From: JAYPHU01 sp964611435
Lineage (GTDB): Bacteria; Pseudomonadota; Alphaproteobacteria; Rhodospirillales; UBA2165
Direction of reading: 5' to 3'
Length of the DNA stretch: 64,000 bases
NCBI GenBank assembly: GCA_964611435.1
Contig: CAZSXT010000009.1
Location: forward strand, 1-64,000
A program made the position numbers and the translations under genes. Below are positions 1-8,486 of the stretch, in pieces; the first letter of the stretch is position 1, and every line of letters begins with the position of its first letter. Under the pieces are notes generated by a model, which saw only the letters and a program-made list of their open reading frames with translations, was not told the DNA's origin and did no database searches.

Positions 1-1101
1 ATCGCCCTGTTGATGGAAAACGCCCGCCGAGTGGACATTCTGATCCAAGGTAGGCTGCGCCTGGATGGCGGTGATATCATTTTGTCCTACAAGGCGGTGC
101 GGATGGACGGCGCAATCGTGGGTCAAACCGGTGCGGCCCGTATTCCCTTGCACGGTCGGCCAAGCACACCGCTCAACCTCCGCTCCTTGGACCGGGCCAT
201 TGAACAGGCTGCGAACAAATTGTCCGCCGGGGCGCCGGATCTGACTGAACTTCATCTCGGCGGCATTCGTTTTCAAACCAGCGGTGTGCAGCCGGCCTTT
301 GGCCAGTTTGTGCAGGCGAAGCTGGCAACGGCCTTGGAGGCTAGGTATGCGAACGATTTGTCGGGCCGGCGGATCACGGTTGTGGAGCCGCGCATGAATC
401 GCTCTCACAGAGGCGCGCCCGTGGACCGCCAAGCGCTGAATGCCGCAAACTTTGCGCCGAAGGACACGGTTTATCTTCTGTCCGGTGACTACTGGGTGTT
501 GAACAACGCCATAGAGCTCCGGCTGCGGCTTCGCAACCGGCGACGCGCGACGGTGACTTGGTCCGGCAAGCTACGCCCCGATGCCGCCGCCGGTCTGGCG
601 CTGGAACCTCGCAGCGATTTCGAGGCCCTGCGAGACAATGATGGGCTGGGCCCTTTCCGTTTTAACTTGACCAGCGAGCGTGGCCGCGATCCGGTCTACC
701 GGCTTCAAGAGCGCCTGAATCTCATTCTCCGTACCGAGGAAGAGGCTTGGGTTTATTGCTTCTACCGGCAGGCTAACGGCAAGGTGATCCAGATTTTCCC
801 CAATCCCTACTACTGGACCCGGCACAAGGAACCCCGGTTGGCGGCCAGGGTGGCGCATACCATGCCAAGCCCCGAGTTGTTTCCGTTTGATCTGCGAATT
901 CGCCCGCCGTTAGGGCTTGAACTGGTAAAATGTTTCGCCGTTTCGCGGGATGTGACCGCCGAACTGCCGCCCGAATTGAGGGGCCGCTCTTTGACGCCAT
1001 TGCCGGAAAAACTGGTATTGCGGCTTGCCGAAGTTTTCCGGTCTCTACCGCACACGGCAATTACCGAGGCCAGTTTGGCCCTGACGATCATAAAACCCTA
1101 G
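1..1101 (+). CDS. DUF4384 domain protein, 5' end outside window
   Basis: The frame is already open at base 1, so the start lies upstream and at least 366 residues are present. The N-terminal part (roughly residues 5-45 of the visible frame) reads as alternating beta strands (VDILIQGRLRL, DIILSYKAVRM). The C-terminal third carries the DUF4384 pattern EEAWVYCFYRQANGKVIQIF, typical of envelope or kinase-associated proteins that bind or display something at the cell surface. No catalytic motif is visible and the exact role is unknown. It ends 33 bp from the convergent tgt gene. Confidence 0.6.
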   Translation: MALLMENARRVDILIQGRLRLDGGDIILSYKAVRMDGAIVGQTGAARIPLHGRPSTPLNLRSLDRAIEQAANKLSAGAPDLTELHLGGIRFQTSGVQPAFGQFVQAKLATALEARYANDLSGRRITVVEPRMNRSHRGAPVDRQALNAANFAPKDTVYLLSGDYWVLNNAIELRLRLRNRRRATVTWSGKLRPDAAAGLALEPRSDFEALRDNDGLGPFRFNLTSERGRDPVYRLQERLNLILRTEEEAWVYCFYRQANGKVIQIFPNPYYWTRHKEPRLAARVAHTMPSPELFPFDLRIRPPLGLELVKCFAVSRDVTAELPPELRGRSLTPLPEKLVLRLAEVFRSLPHTAITEASLALTIIKP

Positions 1102-1133
1102 AGCGCTTTTTCGTCCATATCGGCGCAAGTCTG

Positions 1134-2261
1134 CTAAAGCGGCTCGATATCGCCGATTTGCTTGTCGTCGTGAAATTCCTTGGCGAAGCCGGCGAGATTT
1201 CCCTCCGCAATAGCATGCCGGATCGCGGCCATCAGGTCCTGATAATAGGTTAGGTTGTGCCGGGTGAGCAGCATCAGTCCCAGGATTTCATCCGCCTTAA
1301 ACAGGTGATGGAGATAAGCCCGGCTGTACCCGGTGCAGGCTGGGCAGGTGCAGCGGCTGTCCAGGGGGCGCGGGTCCTCCGCATGGCGGGCATTGCGGAT
1401 GTTAAGCTCGCCCAGCCGGGTGAACGCCTTGCCGGTGCGGCCCGACCGAGTCGGCATGACGCAGTCGAACATATCGACGCCCCGCTGCACGGCGCCCAAG
1501 ATATCCGCCGGCGTGCCCACCCCCATCAGGTAGCGCGGCTTGTCGTCTGGCAAGTGCGGGGCGGTGACATCCAGGGTGGCGAACATGTCTTCCTGACCTT
1601 CGCCCACGGCCAGCCCGCCGATGGCGTAGCCATCGAAGCCGATCTCGATCAGGCCCTTGGCCGATTCTTCCCGCAGATCGGCAAAGACATTGCCTTGGGT
1701 GATGCCGAACAGAGCATAGCCGGGCCGCTCCCGGAAGGCGTCCTTGCTGCGTTGGGCCCAGCGGAGCGACAGGCGCATGGACTCCGCCATCTCGTCCTTC
1801 GGCCGGCCGTGCTTCGGGCATTCGTCCAATTGCATGGTGATGTCGGCATCCAGCATATCCTGAATCTGGATGGAGCGTTCGGGCGTCAGTTCATACTTGC
1901 TGCCGTCCAGGTGGGACTGAAAAGTCACCCCATCCTCGGTCATCTTGCGGAGCTGGGCCAAAGACATCACCTGGAACCCCCCGGAATCGGTGAGAATCGG
2001 TTTGTCCCAGTTCATGAAGGTGTGAAGCCCGCCCAATTTCTGCACGCGCTCCGCGCCGGGCCGTAGCATCAGATGATAGGTATTGCCGAGCAGGATATCC
2101 GAGCCGGTGGCGGTTACGTCCTCGGGCGTCATGGCTTTAACGGTGCCGGCGGTGCCGACCGGCATGAAGGCCGGTGTGCGCACCTCCCCGTGGGCCGTGG
2201 AAATGGTCCCGGTGCGGGCTGCGCCGTCGATGGCGGAAACAATGAAACCAAAGCGGCTCAT
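1134..2261 (-). CDS. tgt: queuine tRNA-ribosyltransferase
   Basis: Tgt exchanges guanine 34 of Asp, Asn, His and Tyr tRNAs for the queuosine precursor preQ1. The 375-residue length is normal. The TIM-barrel shows the nucleophile region TDSGGFQVMSL, the substrate loop GGLAVGEGQ, the RSGRTGKAF loop, and the zinc site CTCPACTGYSRAYLHHLF near residue 310. The ATG start overlaps the queA stop by 4 bp (ATGA), so the two are translationally coupled. The pair covers consecutive late steps of queuosine synthesis: Tgt inserts preQ1 and QueA modifies it. Confidence 0.97.
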   Translation of the reverse strand: MSRFGFIVSAIDGAARTGTISTAHGEVRTPAFMPVGTAGTVKAMTPEDVTATGSDILLGNTYHLMLRPGAERVQKLGGLHTFMNWDKPILTDSGGFQVMSLAQLRKMTEDGVTFQSHLDGSKYELTPERSIQIQDMLDADITMQLDECPKHGRPKDEMAESMRLSLRWAQRSKDAFRERPGYALFGITQGNVFADLREESAKGLIEIGFDGYAIGGLAVGEGQEDMFATLDVTAPHLPDDKPRYLMGVGTPADILGAVQRGVDMFDCVMPTRSGRTGKAFTRLGELNIRNARHAEDPRPLDSRCTCPACTGYSRAYLHHLFKADEILGLMLLTRHNLTYYQDLMAAIRHAIAEGNLAGFAKEFHDDKQIGDIEPL

Positions 2262-3304
2262 GCGCCGTCGGCCTTATCCAGCAGGCACGCGTCGCCATAG
2301 GAGAAAAACCGGTAGCCGCCCGCGATGGCGTGGGCATAGGCGGCCCGCATCCGGTTCAGCCCGGCAAAGGCAGAGACCAGCATAAACAGCGTCGATTTGG
2401 GCAGGTGGAAGTTGGTAAACATCCGGTCCACGGCGTTGAAACGGTATCCCGGCGTAATAAAGATATCCGTGTCCCCGGTAAAGGGGCGGACCACGCCGTC
2501 GTCCCCAGCCGCTGTCTCCAAGAGTCTCAGCGATGTGGAGCCGGTGGCGATCACCTTGCCGCTGTTCTTGTGCGTGTCGTTGACCATATCGGCCGTTGTC
2601 TGGTCCAATTCGCCCCATTCCGCATGCATGACATGGTCATCCGTGTCCTCCACCTTCACCGGCAGGAAGGTGCCGGCGCCCACATGCAAGGTGACAAAGG
2701 CGGTGCGGACGCCCGCGGACGTGAGCGCCGCCATGATGTGATCGGTGAAATGCAGCCCGGCGGTCGGCGCGGCGACGGCGCCTTCCTTTTCGGCGAACAG
2801 GGTTTGGTAGTCTTGATGGTCGGTGCGGTCGCCAGATGAGGGGCGTTTGATGTAGGGGGGCAGGGGCATCAGCCCTTGGGCCAGGAGCGCCTCGCGAAAT
2901 CCGGCGGCGTCGGCCTCGAAGGCCAACAAGACTTCGCCACCCTTGCGGTCCTCGACGGCGGCGGCGAGCCCGTCGGCAAATTCGATCACATCGCCGGGCT
3001 TGAGGCGTTTGGCGGGGCGGGCGAAGGCCCACCAGATGGTGTCGCTCTCGGCCTTGTGCAGGGTGACTTCGATCCGGGCTTCGCTGTCAGGGCGCCGCCG
3101 GATGCCGGTCAGGCGGGACGGGATGACTTTGGTGTTGTTGAAGACCATCAGATCGCCTGGGTTGAGCAAACCCGGTAGATCCAAGATGCGATAATCGGCA
3201 AGCGCCTCGGCCACGTGCAACAGGCGCGCCGAGTCCCGGGGTTCGGCCGGATGCTGGGCGATCAGATTGTCCGGCAGCTCGAAATCAAAGTCGCTGACTT
3301 TCAT
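2258..3304 (-). CDS. queA: S-adenosylmethionine:tRNA ribosyltransferase-isomerase
   Basis: QueA transfers and isomerises the ribosyl group of SAM onto preQ1 in tRNA to give epoxyqueuosine. The protein has the normal length of 348 residues. It begins with the family signature DFDFELPDNLIAQHPAEPRD and contains GDLMVFNNTKVIPSRL, the conserved block TAGLHFTDHI and the LHVGAGTFLPVKVED motif. It is the first gene of a two-gene operon with tgt. The Fe-S scaffold gene is transcribed divergently 60 bp away. Confidence 0.97.
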   Translation of the reverse strand: MKVSDFDFELPDNLIAQHPAEPRDSARLLHVAEALADYRILDLPGLLNPGDLMVFNNTKVIPSRLTGIRRRPDSEARIEVTLHKAESDTIWWAFARPAKRLKPGDVIEFADGLAAAVEDRKGGEVLLAFEADAAGFREALLAQGLMPLPPYIKRPSSGDRTDHQDYQTLFAEKEGAVAAPTAGLHFTDHIMAALTSAGVRTAFVTLHVGAGTFLPVKVEDTDDHVMHAEWGELDQTTADMVNDTHKNSGKVIATGSTSLRLLETAAGDDGVVRPFTGDTDIFITPGYRFNAVDRMFTNFHLPKSTLFMLVSAFAGLNRMRAAYAHAIAGGYRFFSYGDACLLDKADGA

Positions 3305-3364
3305 GGCGCTGTCTTAGCGGATGGCGGGTTTGCGGGCAATCGATGGGCGGGATATCTTAATCGG

Positions 3365-3784
3365 ATGATCGATGAAATTTACAACAAGGATGTCCTGCGG
3401 CTGGCCGCCAATATCTCCCGGATTGATCCCCTGGCGGACGCCGACGCCCATGTTGAAATGCGGAGTCCGCTCTGCGGCTCGACCATCGAGGTGGACCTGA
3501 AGATCGACGGCGGCCGGGTCAGCGATTTCGGCCAGACCATCAAGGCCTGCGCGCTGGGTCAGGCGGCGGCTTCCGTCGTTGCGGCGCAGGTTGTGGGCAA
3601 GGACGCCGCAGCGATCCAAGAAGTGCGGGATCAGGTGGCGGCCATGCTGACCGAAGATGGCCCGCCGCCCGCCAGCGACTGGTCGGACCTCGCCGCGTTG
3701 CAGCCCGCCAAGAACGCCAAGCCCCGCCACGGCGCGATCTTGTTGCCGTTCGACGCGGTCCTGAAGGGGTTGGGGGAGAACTGA
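3365..3784 (+). CDS. iron-sulfur cluster assembly scaffold-like protein (NifU/IscU N-terminal fold)
   Basis: A 139-residue protein of the IscU/SufU superfamily, expected to act in Fe-S cluster assembly in the cytoplasm. The start MIDEIYNKDVLRLAANI fits the family start, so the further upstream in-frame codons inside the queA promoter are rejected. Only two of the three usual scaffold cysteines are present, in SPLCGSTIEV and IKACALGQA. The third position falls in KPRHGAILL, where His-Gly replaces the cysteine context. From memory this variant is common among alphaproteobacterial homologues, so it is probably a family feature and not damage. Whether it still carries a cluster is unknown. Confidence 0.85.
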   Translation: MIDEIYNKDVLRLAANISRIDPLADADAHVEMRSPLCGSTIEVDLKIDGGRVSDFGQTIKACALGQAAASVVAAQVVGKDAAAIQEVRDQVAAMLTEDGPPPASDWSDLAALQPAKNAKPRHGAILLPFDAVLKGLGEN

Positions 3785-4121
3785 ATTTCTTAACCAGAGA
3801 GATCAGAGAGGACACAGAGATGGATGATTTCTATGCGGTATCTCCGTGCTCTCTGTGTGCTCTGAGGTGAAAAAAAAACGGGTCCACGGGCCACGGCTGC
3901 GCCGGCCCGTGGATGACTAACTTCTTCACATGCAATTTACTAGTCATGCGCGGACCGCTCCGCAGGAGCGTGATCGGCGTACCCACGTTTAATTAATTGA
4001 TGCAGCACCCCCTCCCTCGGGAAGGATTGCTTCCCTCGACCTCCCCCATCCAGGGGGAGGTGATGCGCTAATGTCCCACTCCCCTTGTGGGAGGGGACAA
4101 GGGGGAGAGGTAAACCTAAAC
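3785..4121. repeat. intergenic repeat island 1
   Basis: No gene is visible between the convergent scaffold and selD genes. The spacer is a mosaic of palindromic modules found in other gaps of this window: a CAGAGAG...CTCTGTG pair (about 3790-3870), a GGGTCCACGGG...CCCGTGGATGAC hairpin (about 3880-3920), a GTCATGCGCGG...GTACCCA module (about 3944-3987), and CTCCCCC/GGGGGAG hairpins from about 4009. Hairpins in this convergent gap could also stop transcription from either side. Confidence 0.75.
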
Positions 4122-5168
4122 CTAAATCACGCTGAGGTGCGGCTCGTCAGACGTCATGGCGCCGACAACGCTCGCATATGAATACCCTTGCTCGTGGAAC
4201 AGGCTCAGCACTTGGCCGGCCCGGTCGGCGGGGCAGGTGACCATCAGCCCGCCCGATGTCTGCGGGTCGGCCAGCATGTTCTTCTGCCATTGTTCCATCC
4301 CGTCCGGGACGGTGACATTGTCACCGAAGCTCGCCCAGTTGCGATTGGCCGCACCCGTGTTGTAGCCCTTCTGCGCATAGCCCAGCGCCGTCGGCAGGAT
4401 CGGCAGCTTGTCCCACTCCACCGTGGCGGCCAGGTTTGCGCCTTCGCAGAGTTCCAGCAGATGCCCGATCAGGCCAAAGCCGGTGATGTCGGTGACCGCG
4501 TTGACACCCTCCATCTGAGCCAGATCAGCGCCGATGGAATTAAGCTTGGTGGTGCTTTCCAACATCTGGGCATAGCCCTCGGGGTCGAGCTCGTTTTTAT
4601 TCAGCGCATTGCCGAGGATACCGACGCCTAGGCCCTTACCCAGGATCAACACGTCGCCGTCCTGCGCGTCCACATTGCGCTTGATCTTGTCTGGATGCAC
4701 AAGACCGATGACGGCCAGGCCATAGATCGGCTCCGGCGCATCAATCGTGTGACCGCCGGCGATGGGCGTGGCCGCATCGGCGCAGGCCTTGGCCCCGCCG
4801 GCCAGAATTTTCTGAACCTGGTCCTGCGTCATCTTGTCCATGGGGAAGCCGGCGATGGCCAGCGCCATGATCGGTTTGCCGCCGACGGCATAGACGTCGG
4901 AGAGCGCATTGGTCGCGGCGATCCGGCCAAATTCGAACGGATCGTCGACGATGGGCATGAAGAAGTCCGTGGTCGCGACGATGCCCTGCTCGTCATTGAT
5001 TTTGTAGACAGCCGCATCGTCGCCCGTCTCGTAGCCGACCAGGAGGGCGGGGTTGGCCGCTTGCGGCGGCAGCTTTTCCAGCATTTCGTGAAGCACCGAC
5101 GGTGCTACTTTGCAGCCTCAACCGCCGCCGTGGCTGAGTTCTGTCAGGCGGACCAGATCGCCGTCCAT
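4122..5168 (-). CDS. selD: selenide, water dikinase, itself a selenoprotein (UGA at codon 17)
   Basis: SelD makes selenophosphate from selenide and ATP. Read from ATG at 5168 (GGAG seven bases upstream), the frame gives MDGDLVRLTELSHGGG, then UGA at 5118-5120, then GCKVAPSVLHEMLEKL and an uninterrupted 348-residue SelD. UGA sits exactly at the catalytic Cys/Sec position of the family (Cys-17 in E. coli SelD). The rest is intact, with TGDDAAVY, ATTDFFMPIVDDP, ALSDVYAVGG and ADPQTSGGL. Treating UGA as a stop would lose the catalytic loop and leave a falsely short protein beginning near 5096. A SECIS-like hairpin follows the UGA. The genome should therefore also carry selA, selB and selC, which are not in this window. 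Confidence 0.95.
5092..5106 (-). promoter_or_regulatory. putative bacterial SECIS hairpin in selD
   Basis: On the selD strand, 11 bases after the UGA, the mRNA can form AGCACC-GUC-GGUGCU: a perfect six-base-pair stem with a three-base loop containing G, 18 nt after the UGA. Distance and a small apical loop with G agree with known bacterial SECIS elements bound by SelB. The fold was derived by eye. Confidence 0.7.
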
Positions 5169-5312
5169 GACTATTCTCCATCGTTCTGAATACTGTGGCT
5201 ATCTTAGAGGGTCCGGCCCCCCAATGAAAATCACGAATTTCGGAAGCCGGGTACATTGCGGTGCGTGCGGAGCCCGATTGCGGCGCAAACGGGGATTCAG
5301 TAGGCTCCCACG

Positions 5313-5780
5313 ATGAAAACGATACCGCCGAACCGCCAAGCCGACTTGGAAGGCTATGATCTCGCCAACAATCCGGGGCACCTGTTACGCCGGGCGCAGC
5401 AGTTCGGCGTGGCGACCTATGCGAAGTACGCGGGGCGCGACCTCCGGCCCCGGCAGTTTGCGCTGTTGATCAGCGTCTACCAGAATCCCGGCCTGCATCA
5501 GGTGGATTATATGCCCCTGGTCGGCATGGACCGGTCCACCATTTCAGACGTGGTCGATCGGCTGGAAAAGAGGGGTTTGCTGGAGCGGCGCAAGGAAGAC
5601 GGCGACGACCGGACAGCGAATTTGTATACCACTGACGCCGGCGAGGCGGCCCTGAATAAAGCGCTGTCCGGGATTCGGGCGCAAGAGGCGGAAATTTTCA
5701 ATCGTTTGCCGGCCGAGCTTCACGCGCCCTTGATGCAGGCGCTTAAAATACTGGCGAGCGAGGAAGACGGCGCTAGCTGA
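5313..5780 (+). CDS. MarR family transcriptional regulator
   Basis: A 155-residue winged-helix repressor-type protein. Helices around LRPRQFALLISVY lead into the recognition region MDRSTISDVVDRLEKRGLLERR (about residues 70-92) and the wing KEDGDDRTANLYTT. MarR proteins usually bind palindromes and are released by small phenolic or oxidised ligands. It is divergent from selD and its last 8 bp overlap the end of the convergent luciferase-like gene. Its target is unknown; the flavin monooxygenase next door is a natural candidate. Confidence 0.9.
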   Translation: MKTIPPNRQADLEGYDLANNPGHLLRRAQQFGVATYAKYAGRDLRPRQFALLISVYQNPGLHQVDYMPLVGMDRSTISDVVDRLEKRGLLERRKEDGDDRTANLYTTDAGEAALNKALSGIRAQEAEIFNRLPAELHAPLMQALKILASEEDGAS

Positions 5781-6825
5781 AGTGCGGCATGACCTTTTCC
5801 GAAAACAGCCGCATGGAATGGGCCGCTACTTCGGTGGAAATATCGTTGAAGTTCACCTGCACGGAACAGACTTCGTAGCCGCCGGTGATTTCCTCATATT
5901 CCTTAAGCTGCTCTGTGATTTTCTCCGGTGAGCCGATCAGCGCAGAGCATTTCTCCATCTGCCCTTCGACGGTTTCCTTGGACAGCATCTCGATGATTTT
6001 GTCATAGCCCGGATAGTCGTTGGAACTGCTGCCGTCCATCCAGGACGAGGCCGCATCGACCAGGGATTTGAGGTAACGTTCCAGGGGAGGCTTGGCGAGC
6101 TCGAACGCCGTGGCGTCGTCTTCATGGCAGAGCATATGATGGGCCAGCATGATCCGGCCGTTGCCGGGATGGCCGGCGGCCTTCCAGGCGTCTCTGTAAA
6201 TTTTGAACAGCTCCTCCATCTTGCCACCGGTTAGCGGGATGGACATCAAATTGTGGCCTTGCCGGCCGGCCGCTTCGAAACTGTCGGGCGAAATGATCGC
6301 CGCGATCCAGAAAGGCGGACGGGGCTGTTGCGAGGGACGGGGCAGAACGGTCACATTATCAAAGCTGTGGAATTCGCCCTTACTGGTGACGTTTTCCTGT
6401 TCCAGGAGAAGCCTCACCTGTTCCAAGCCCTCGGCGAAGCGAGCCTTGGATTCATCGAAGTCCCGGCCGAACGCCTCGAACTCGGACGGTAGAAAGGCGC
6501 GGCCGAAACCGCATTCCAGCCGGCCGCCGGAAATGGCGTCGAGCATACCGATCTCTCCGGCGACTTTCAGCGGGTGATTGAAAATCGGCAGCACCGCACC
6601 GGTGATCATCCTCGCCTTCTTGCTTCGCTGAGACGCGGCAGACAGAAATATGTGGGGCGAGGGCGAATAGCCGCCGTAATCCTGGAAATGGTGCTCGACC
6701 GTTCGCGCGTGGGTGTAGCCCAGCTCGTCAAACAAATCGACCAGTTCAAGGCATTCCGCCCAATATTGTTCTGCGGATTTGACCGACGGCCCCACGTCGG
6801 GAAAAAACTGAACACCGAATTCCAT
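5773..6825 (-). CDS. LLM-class (luciferase-like) flavin-dependent oxidoreductase
   Basis: A 350-residue bacterial-luciferase-type TIM barrel, expected to use reduced flavin and oxygen. It starts MEFGVQFFPDVGP and carries TRTVEHHFQDYGGYSPSPHIF-like flavin/substrate residues (about 40-62), the strand ITGAVLPIFNHPLKVAGEIG, and ISGGRLECGFGRAFLPSEFEAFG typical of the family. No dedicated flavin reductase lies nearby. The substrate cannot be read from sequence. It is a single gene convergent with the MarR gene. Confidence 0.9.
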   Translation of the reverse strand: MEFGVQFFPDVGPSVKSAEQYWAECLELVDLFDELGYTHARTVEHHFQDYGGYSPSPHIFLSAASQRSKKARMITGAVLPIFNHPLKVAGEIGMLDAISGGRLECGFGRAFLPSEFEAFGRDFDESKARFAEGLEQVRLLLEQENVTSKGEFHSFDNVTVLPRPSQQPRPPFWIAAIISPDSFEAAGRQGHNLMSIPLTGGKMEELFKIYRDAWKAAGHPGNGRIMLAHHMLCHEDDATAFELAKPPLERYLKSLVDAASSWMDGSSSNDYPGYDKIIEMLSKETVEGQMEKCSALIGSPEKITEQLKEYEEITGGYEVCSVQVNFNDISTEVAAHSMRLFSEKVMPHFS

Positions 6826-6929
6826 GATCTCGTCTCCCTATGATCCCTTAGTTCTACCCTTTGCACGCCTAAAATCAATTCCCTGATTTGCGACTTTTCA
6901 CAGGCTAGTGTCTTGGGGTTTCGGGCCCG

Positions 6930-6943
6930 GTCTTATAGAGTGG
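6930..6943 (+). promoter_or_regulatory. weak match to the TCTTMTAKAAGA operator
   Basis: GTCTTATAGAGTGG lies 39 bp before the alcohol dehydrogenase start. It keeps the left half TCTTATA of the palindrome seen in five stronger sites but matches only 8 of 12 core positions. It may be a degenerate operator or chance. Confidence 0.3.
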
Positions 6944-6981
6944 CGCCCAAATTCAGCCTGTTAGAGAATAGGAAGCCGCAT

Positions 6982-7989
6982 ATGAAAGCCATGGTGTTGG
7001 AGAGGCCAAACGAGGTGTCGCTGCAAACGGTCGATAAGCCGGAGGCGATGGACGGAAATGTCCTTGTGCGCATGACCCATGCCGGCATCTGCGGTACCGA
7101 TACCAAGATTTTTGACGGCGGCATACCGGCGAAATACCCGCTGATCATGGGCCACGAGATCGTCGGCGAACTGGTCGAAGGCGACACGGAGGTGCCCACC
7201 GGCTCCCGCGTGCTTATCGATCCGGTGCTCTATTGCGGCGAATGCGCCCACTGTCAGGCTGGCGAGACCAATATTTGTGCTACCGGCGGCATCATGGGAC
7301 GGGAAACCGACGGCGGCTTTGCCGAATACTGCATCGCGCCCAACACTCATATTTTTGCCCTGCCCGATGACATCGACAACAAAACAGGCGCGGCGATCCA
7401 GGTGCTGACCACGGTGATCCACGGCCAGGAAAAAGGCCAGGTGGGCCCAGGTTCCACCGTGGTGGTGATGGGCCTGGGCGTCACCGGCCTCATGCATATA
7501 CAGCTCGCCAAGGCCTTGGGCGCGGACATGGTCATCGGCGTGTCCCGCAATGCGCACAAGCGCGCGCTGGCCGAATCCATGGGTGCGGATATCGTGGTCA
7601 CCCACGGGGACGAGGCCAAGAAGGCGGTGCTCGACGCCACCGATGGGGTCGGCGCGGACATCATCATCGAATGCGTCGGTTACCTCTCTGTCCTTGGCGA
7701 GGCCATGGGCCTGGCCCGGGCCGGCGGGCGCATTGTGCCGTTCGGGATTTATCCGTCCGGCGCCGGGGAATTGCCGTTCTATGATCTTTATTTCAAGGAA
7801 CTGGAGATCATCAATGCCCGCGCGGCGCTCGGCAAAGACTTCTTGACCGGCATCGATTTGGTCGGCAGCGGCAAGGTTGATCTCGGCTGCCTGATCACCC
7901 ACGAGGTGCCTTATACCGAACTCGGCTCGGCCATCCGGCTGTTGATGGAGCCCAGTGACGAACGTCTGAAAGTGATTTTGGAGGGGTAG
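6982..7989 (+). CDS. zinc-dependent alcohol dehydrogenase (MDR family)
   Basis: A 335-residue medium-chain dehydrogenase that should oxidise an alcohol or polyol with NAD(P). The catalytic zinc ligands lie in GICGTDTKIFDG and GHEIVGE, the structural zinc site is CGECAHCQAGETNIC, and the nucleotide-binding turn is VVMGLGVTGLMHIQLAKALG (about residues 165-185). ATG at 6982 is chosen because AGGAAG precedes it and the preceding residues are not family-like. It is a single gene preceded by a weak operator match. The substrate is unknown; threonine or sorbitol dehydrogenase-like relatives are the nearest guess. Confidence 0.92.
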   Translation: MKAMVLERPNEVSLQTVDKPEAMDGNVLVRMTHAGICGTDTKIFDGGIPAKYPLIMGHEIVGELVEGDTEVPTGSRVLIDPVLYCGECAHCQAGETNICATGGIMGRETDGGFAEYCIAPNTHIFALPDDIDNKTGAAIQVLTTVIHGQEKGQVGPGSTVVVMGLGVTGLMHIQLAKALGADMVIGVSRNAHKRALAESMGADIVVTHGDEAKKAVLDATDGVGADIIIECVGYLSVLGEAMGLARAGGRIVPFGIYPSGAGELPFYDLYFKELEIINARAALGKDFLTGIDLVGSGKVDLGCLITHEVPYTELGSAIRLLMEPSDERLKVILEG

Positions 7990-8486
7990 GGGCAGAAGGC
8001 GAAGACGCTACACCTGTCTGTCCATGTAAACACCCCCCATCCGGCCCTCTGGCCCACCTTCCCCCGCAAGGGGGGAAGGCAGTCTCGTTGTGAGGTTGTG
8101 ATAAACTGGCCCACCTCCCCCTATGACGGGGGAGGTCGAGGAACGCATCGCGTTCCGAGGGTGGGGGTGGAGTGGTTGATTAAACCCGAAGAGCACGAAG
8201 TTCACGAAGGAGGAGCAAACTCCGGACGCCGACGTGTCCTTAGTGGTTTAAATCCCCTCTTCTCCGTCCCTTTTTGCGTCACCCCCGAGTTGGCGTATCC
8301 AAGTCTCGGGGGACCATGGGCCACAGCCGGGAATTCCCAAACGTTCGATGGACCCCCGACAACTGCTCCGCATACCCGGAACAAGTCCGCGCACAAGACT
8401 AGGGGGCGACGCAATTAGGATAGGGGTGGGCAGTGTAAGATGGGTCCACGGGTCAGGCCCGTGGATGACGATACAAAAAAGGAACC
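7990..8486. repeat. intergenic repeat island 2
   Basis: A 497-bp gap between two convergent dehydrogenase genes, without a credible gene. It holds a CCTTCCCCC...GGGGGAAGG hairpin (about 8057-8080), ACCTCCCCC...GGGGGAGGT (about 8111-8134), CCCGAAGAGCACGAAG (about 8186), a GTCACCCCCGAGTTG-type module with CCCGACAACTG (about 8278-8415) and GGGTCCACGGG...CCCGTGGATGAC (about 8443-8470). All modules recur in other islands. Confidence 0.75.

Noticed and set aside
1257..2066. Long open frames opposite tgt and other genes
   Set aside because: They are antisense shadows caused by high GC content; the tgt strand has clear family motifs.
4122..5168. selD as a pseudogene broken by an in-frame stop
   Set aside because: The UGA falls exactly on the catalytic Cys/Sec codon, is followed by a SECIS-like hairpin, and the rest of the gene is intact.
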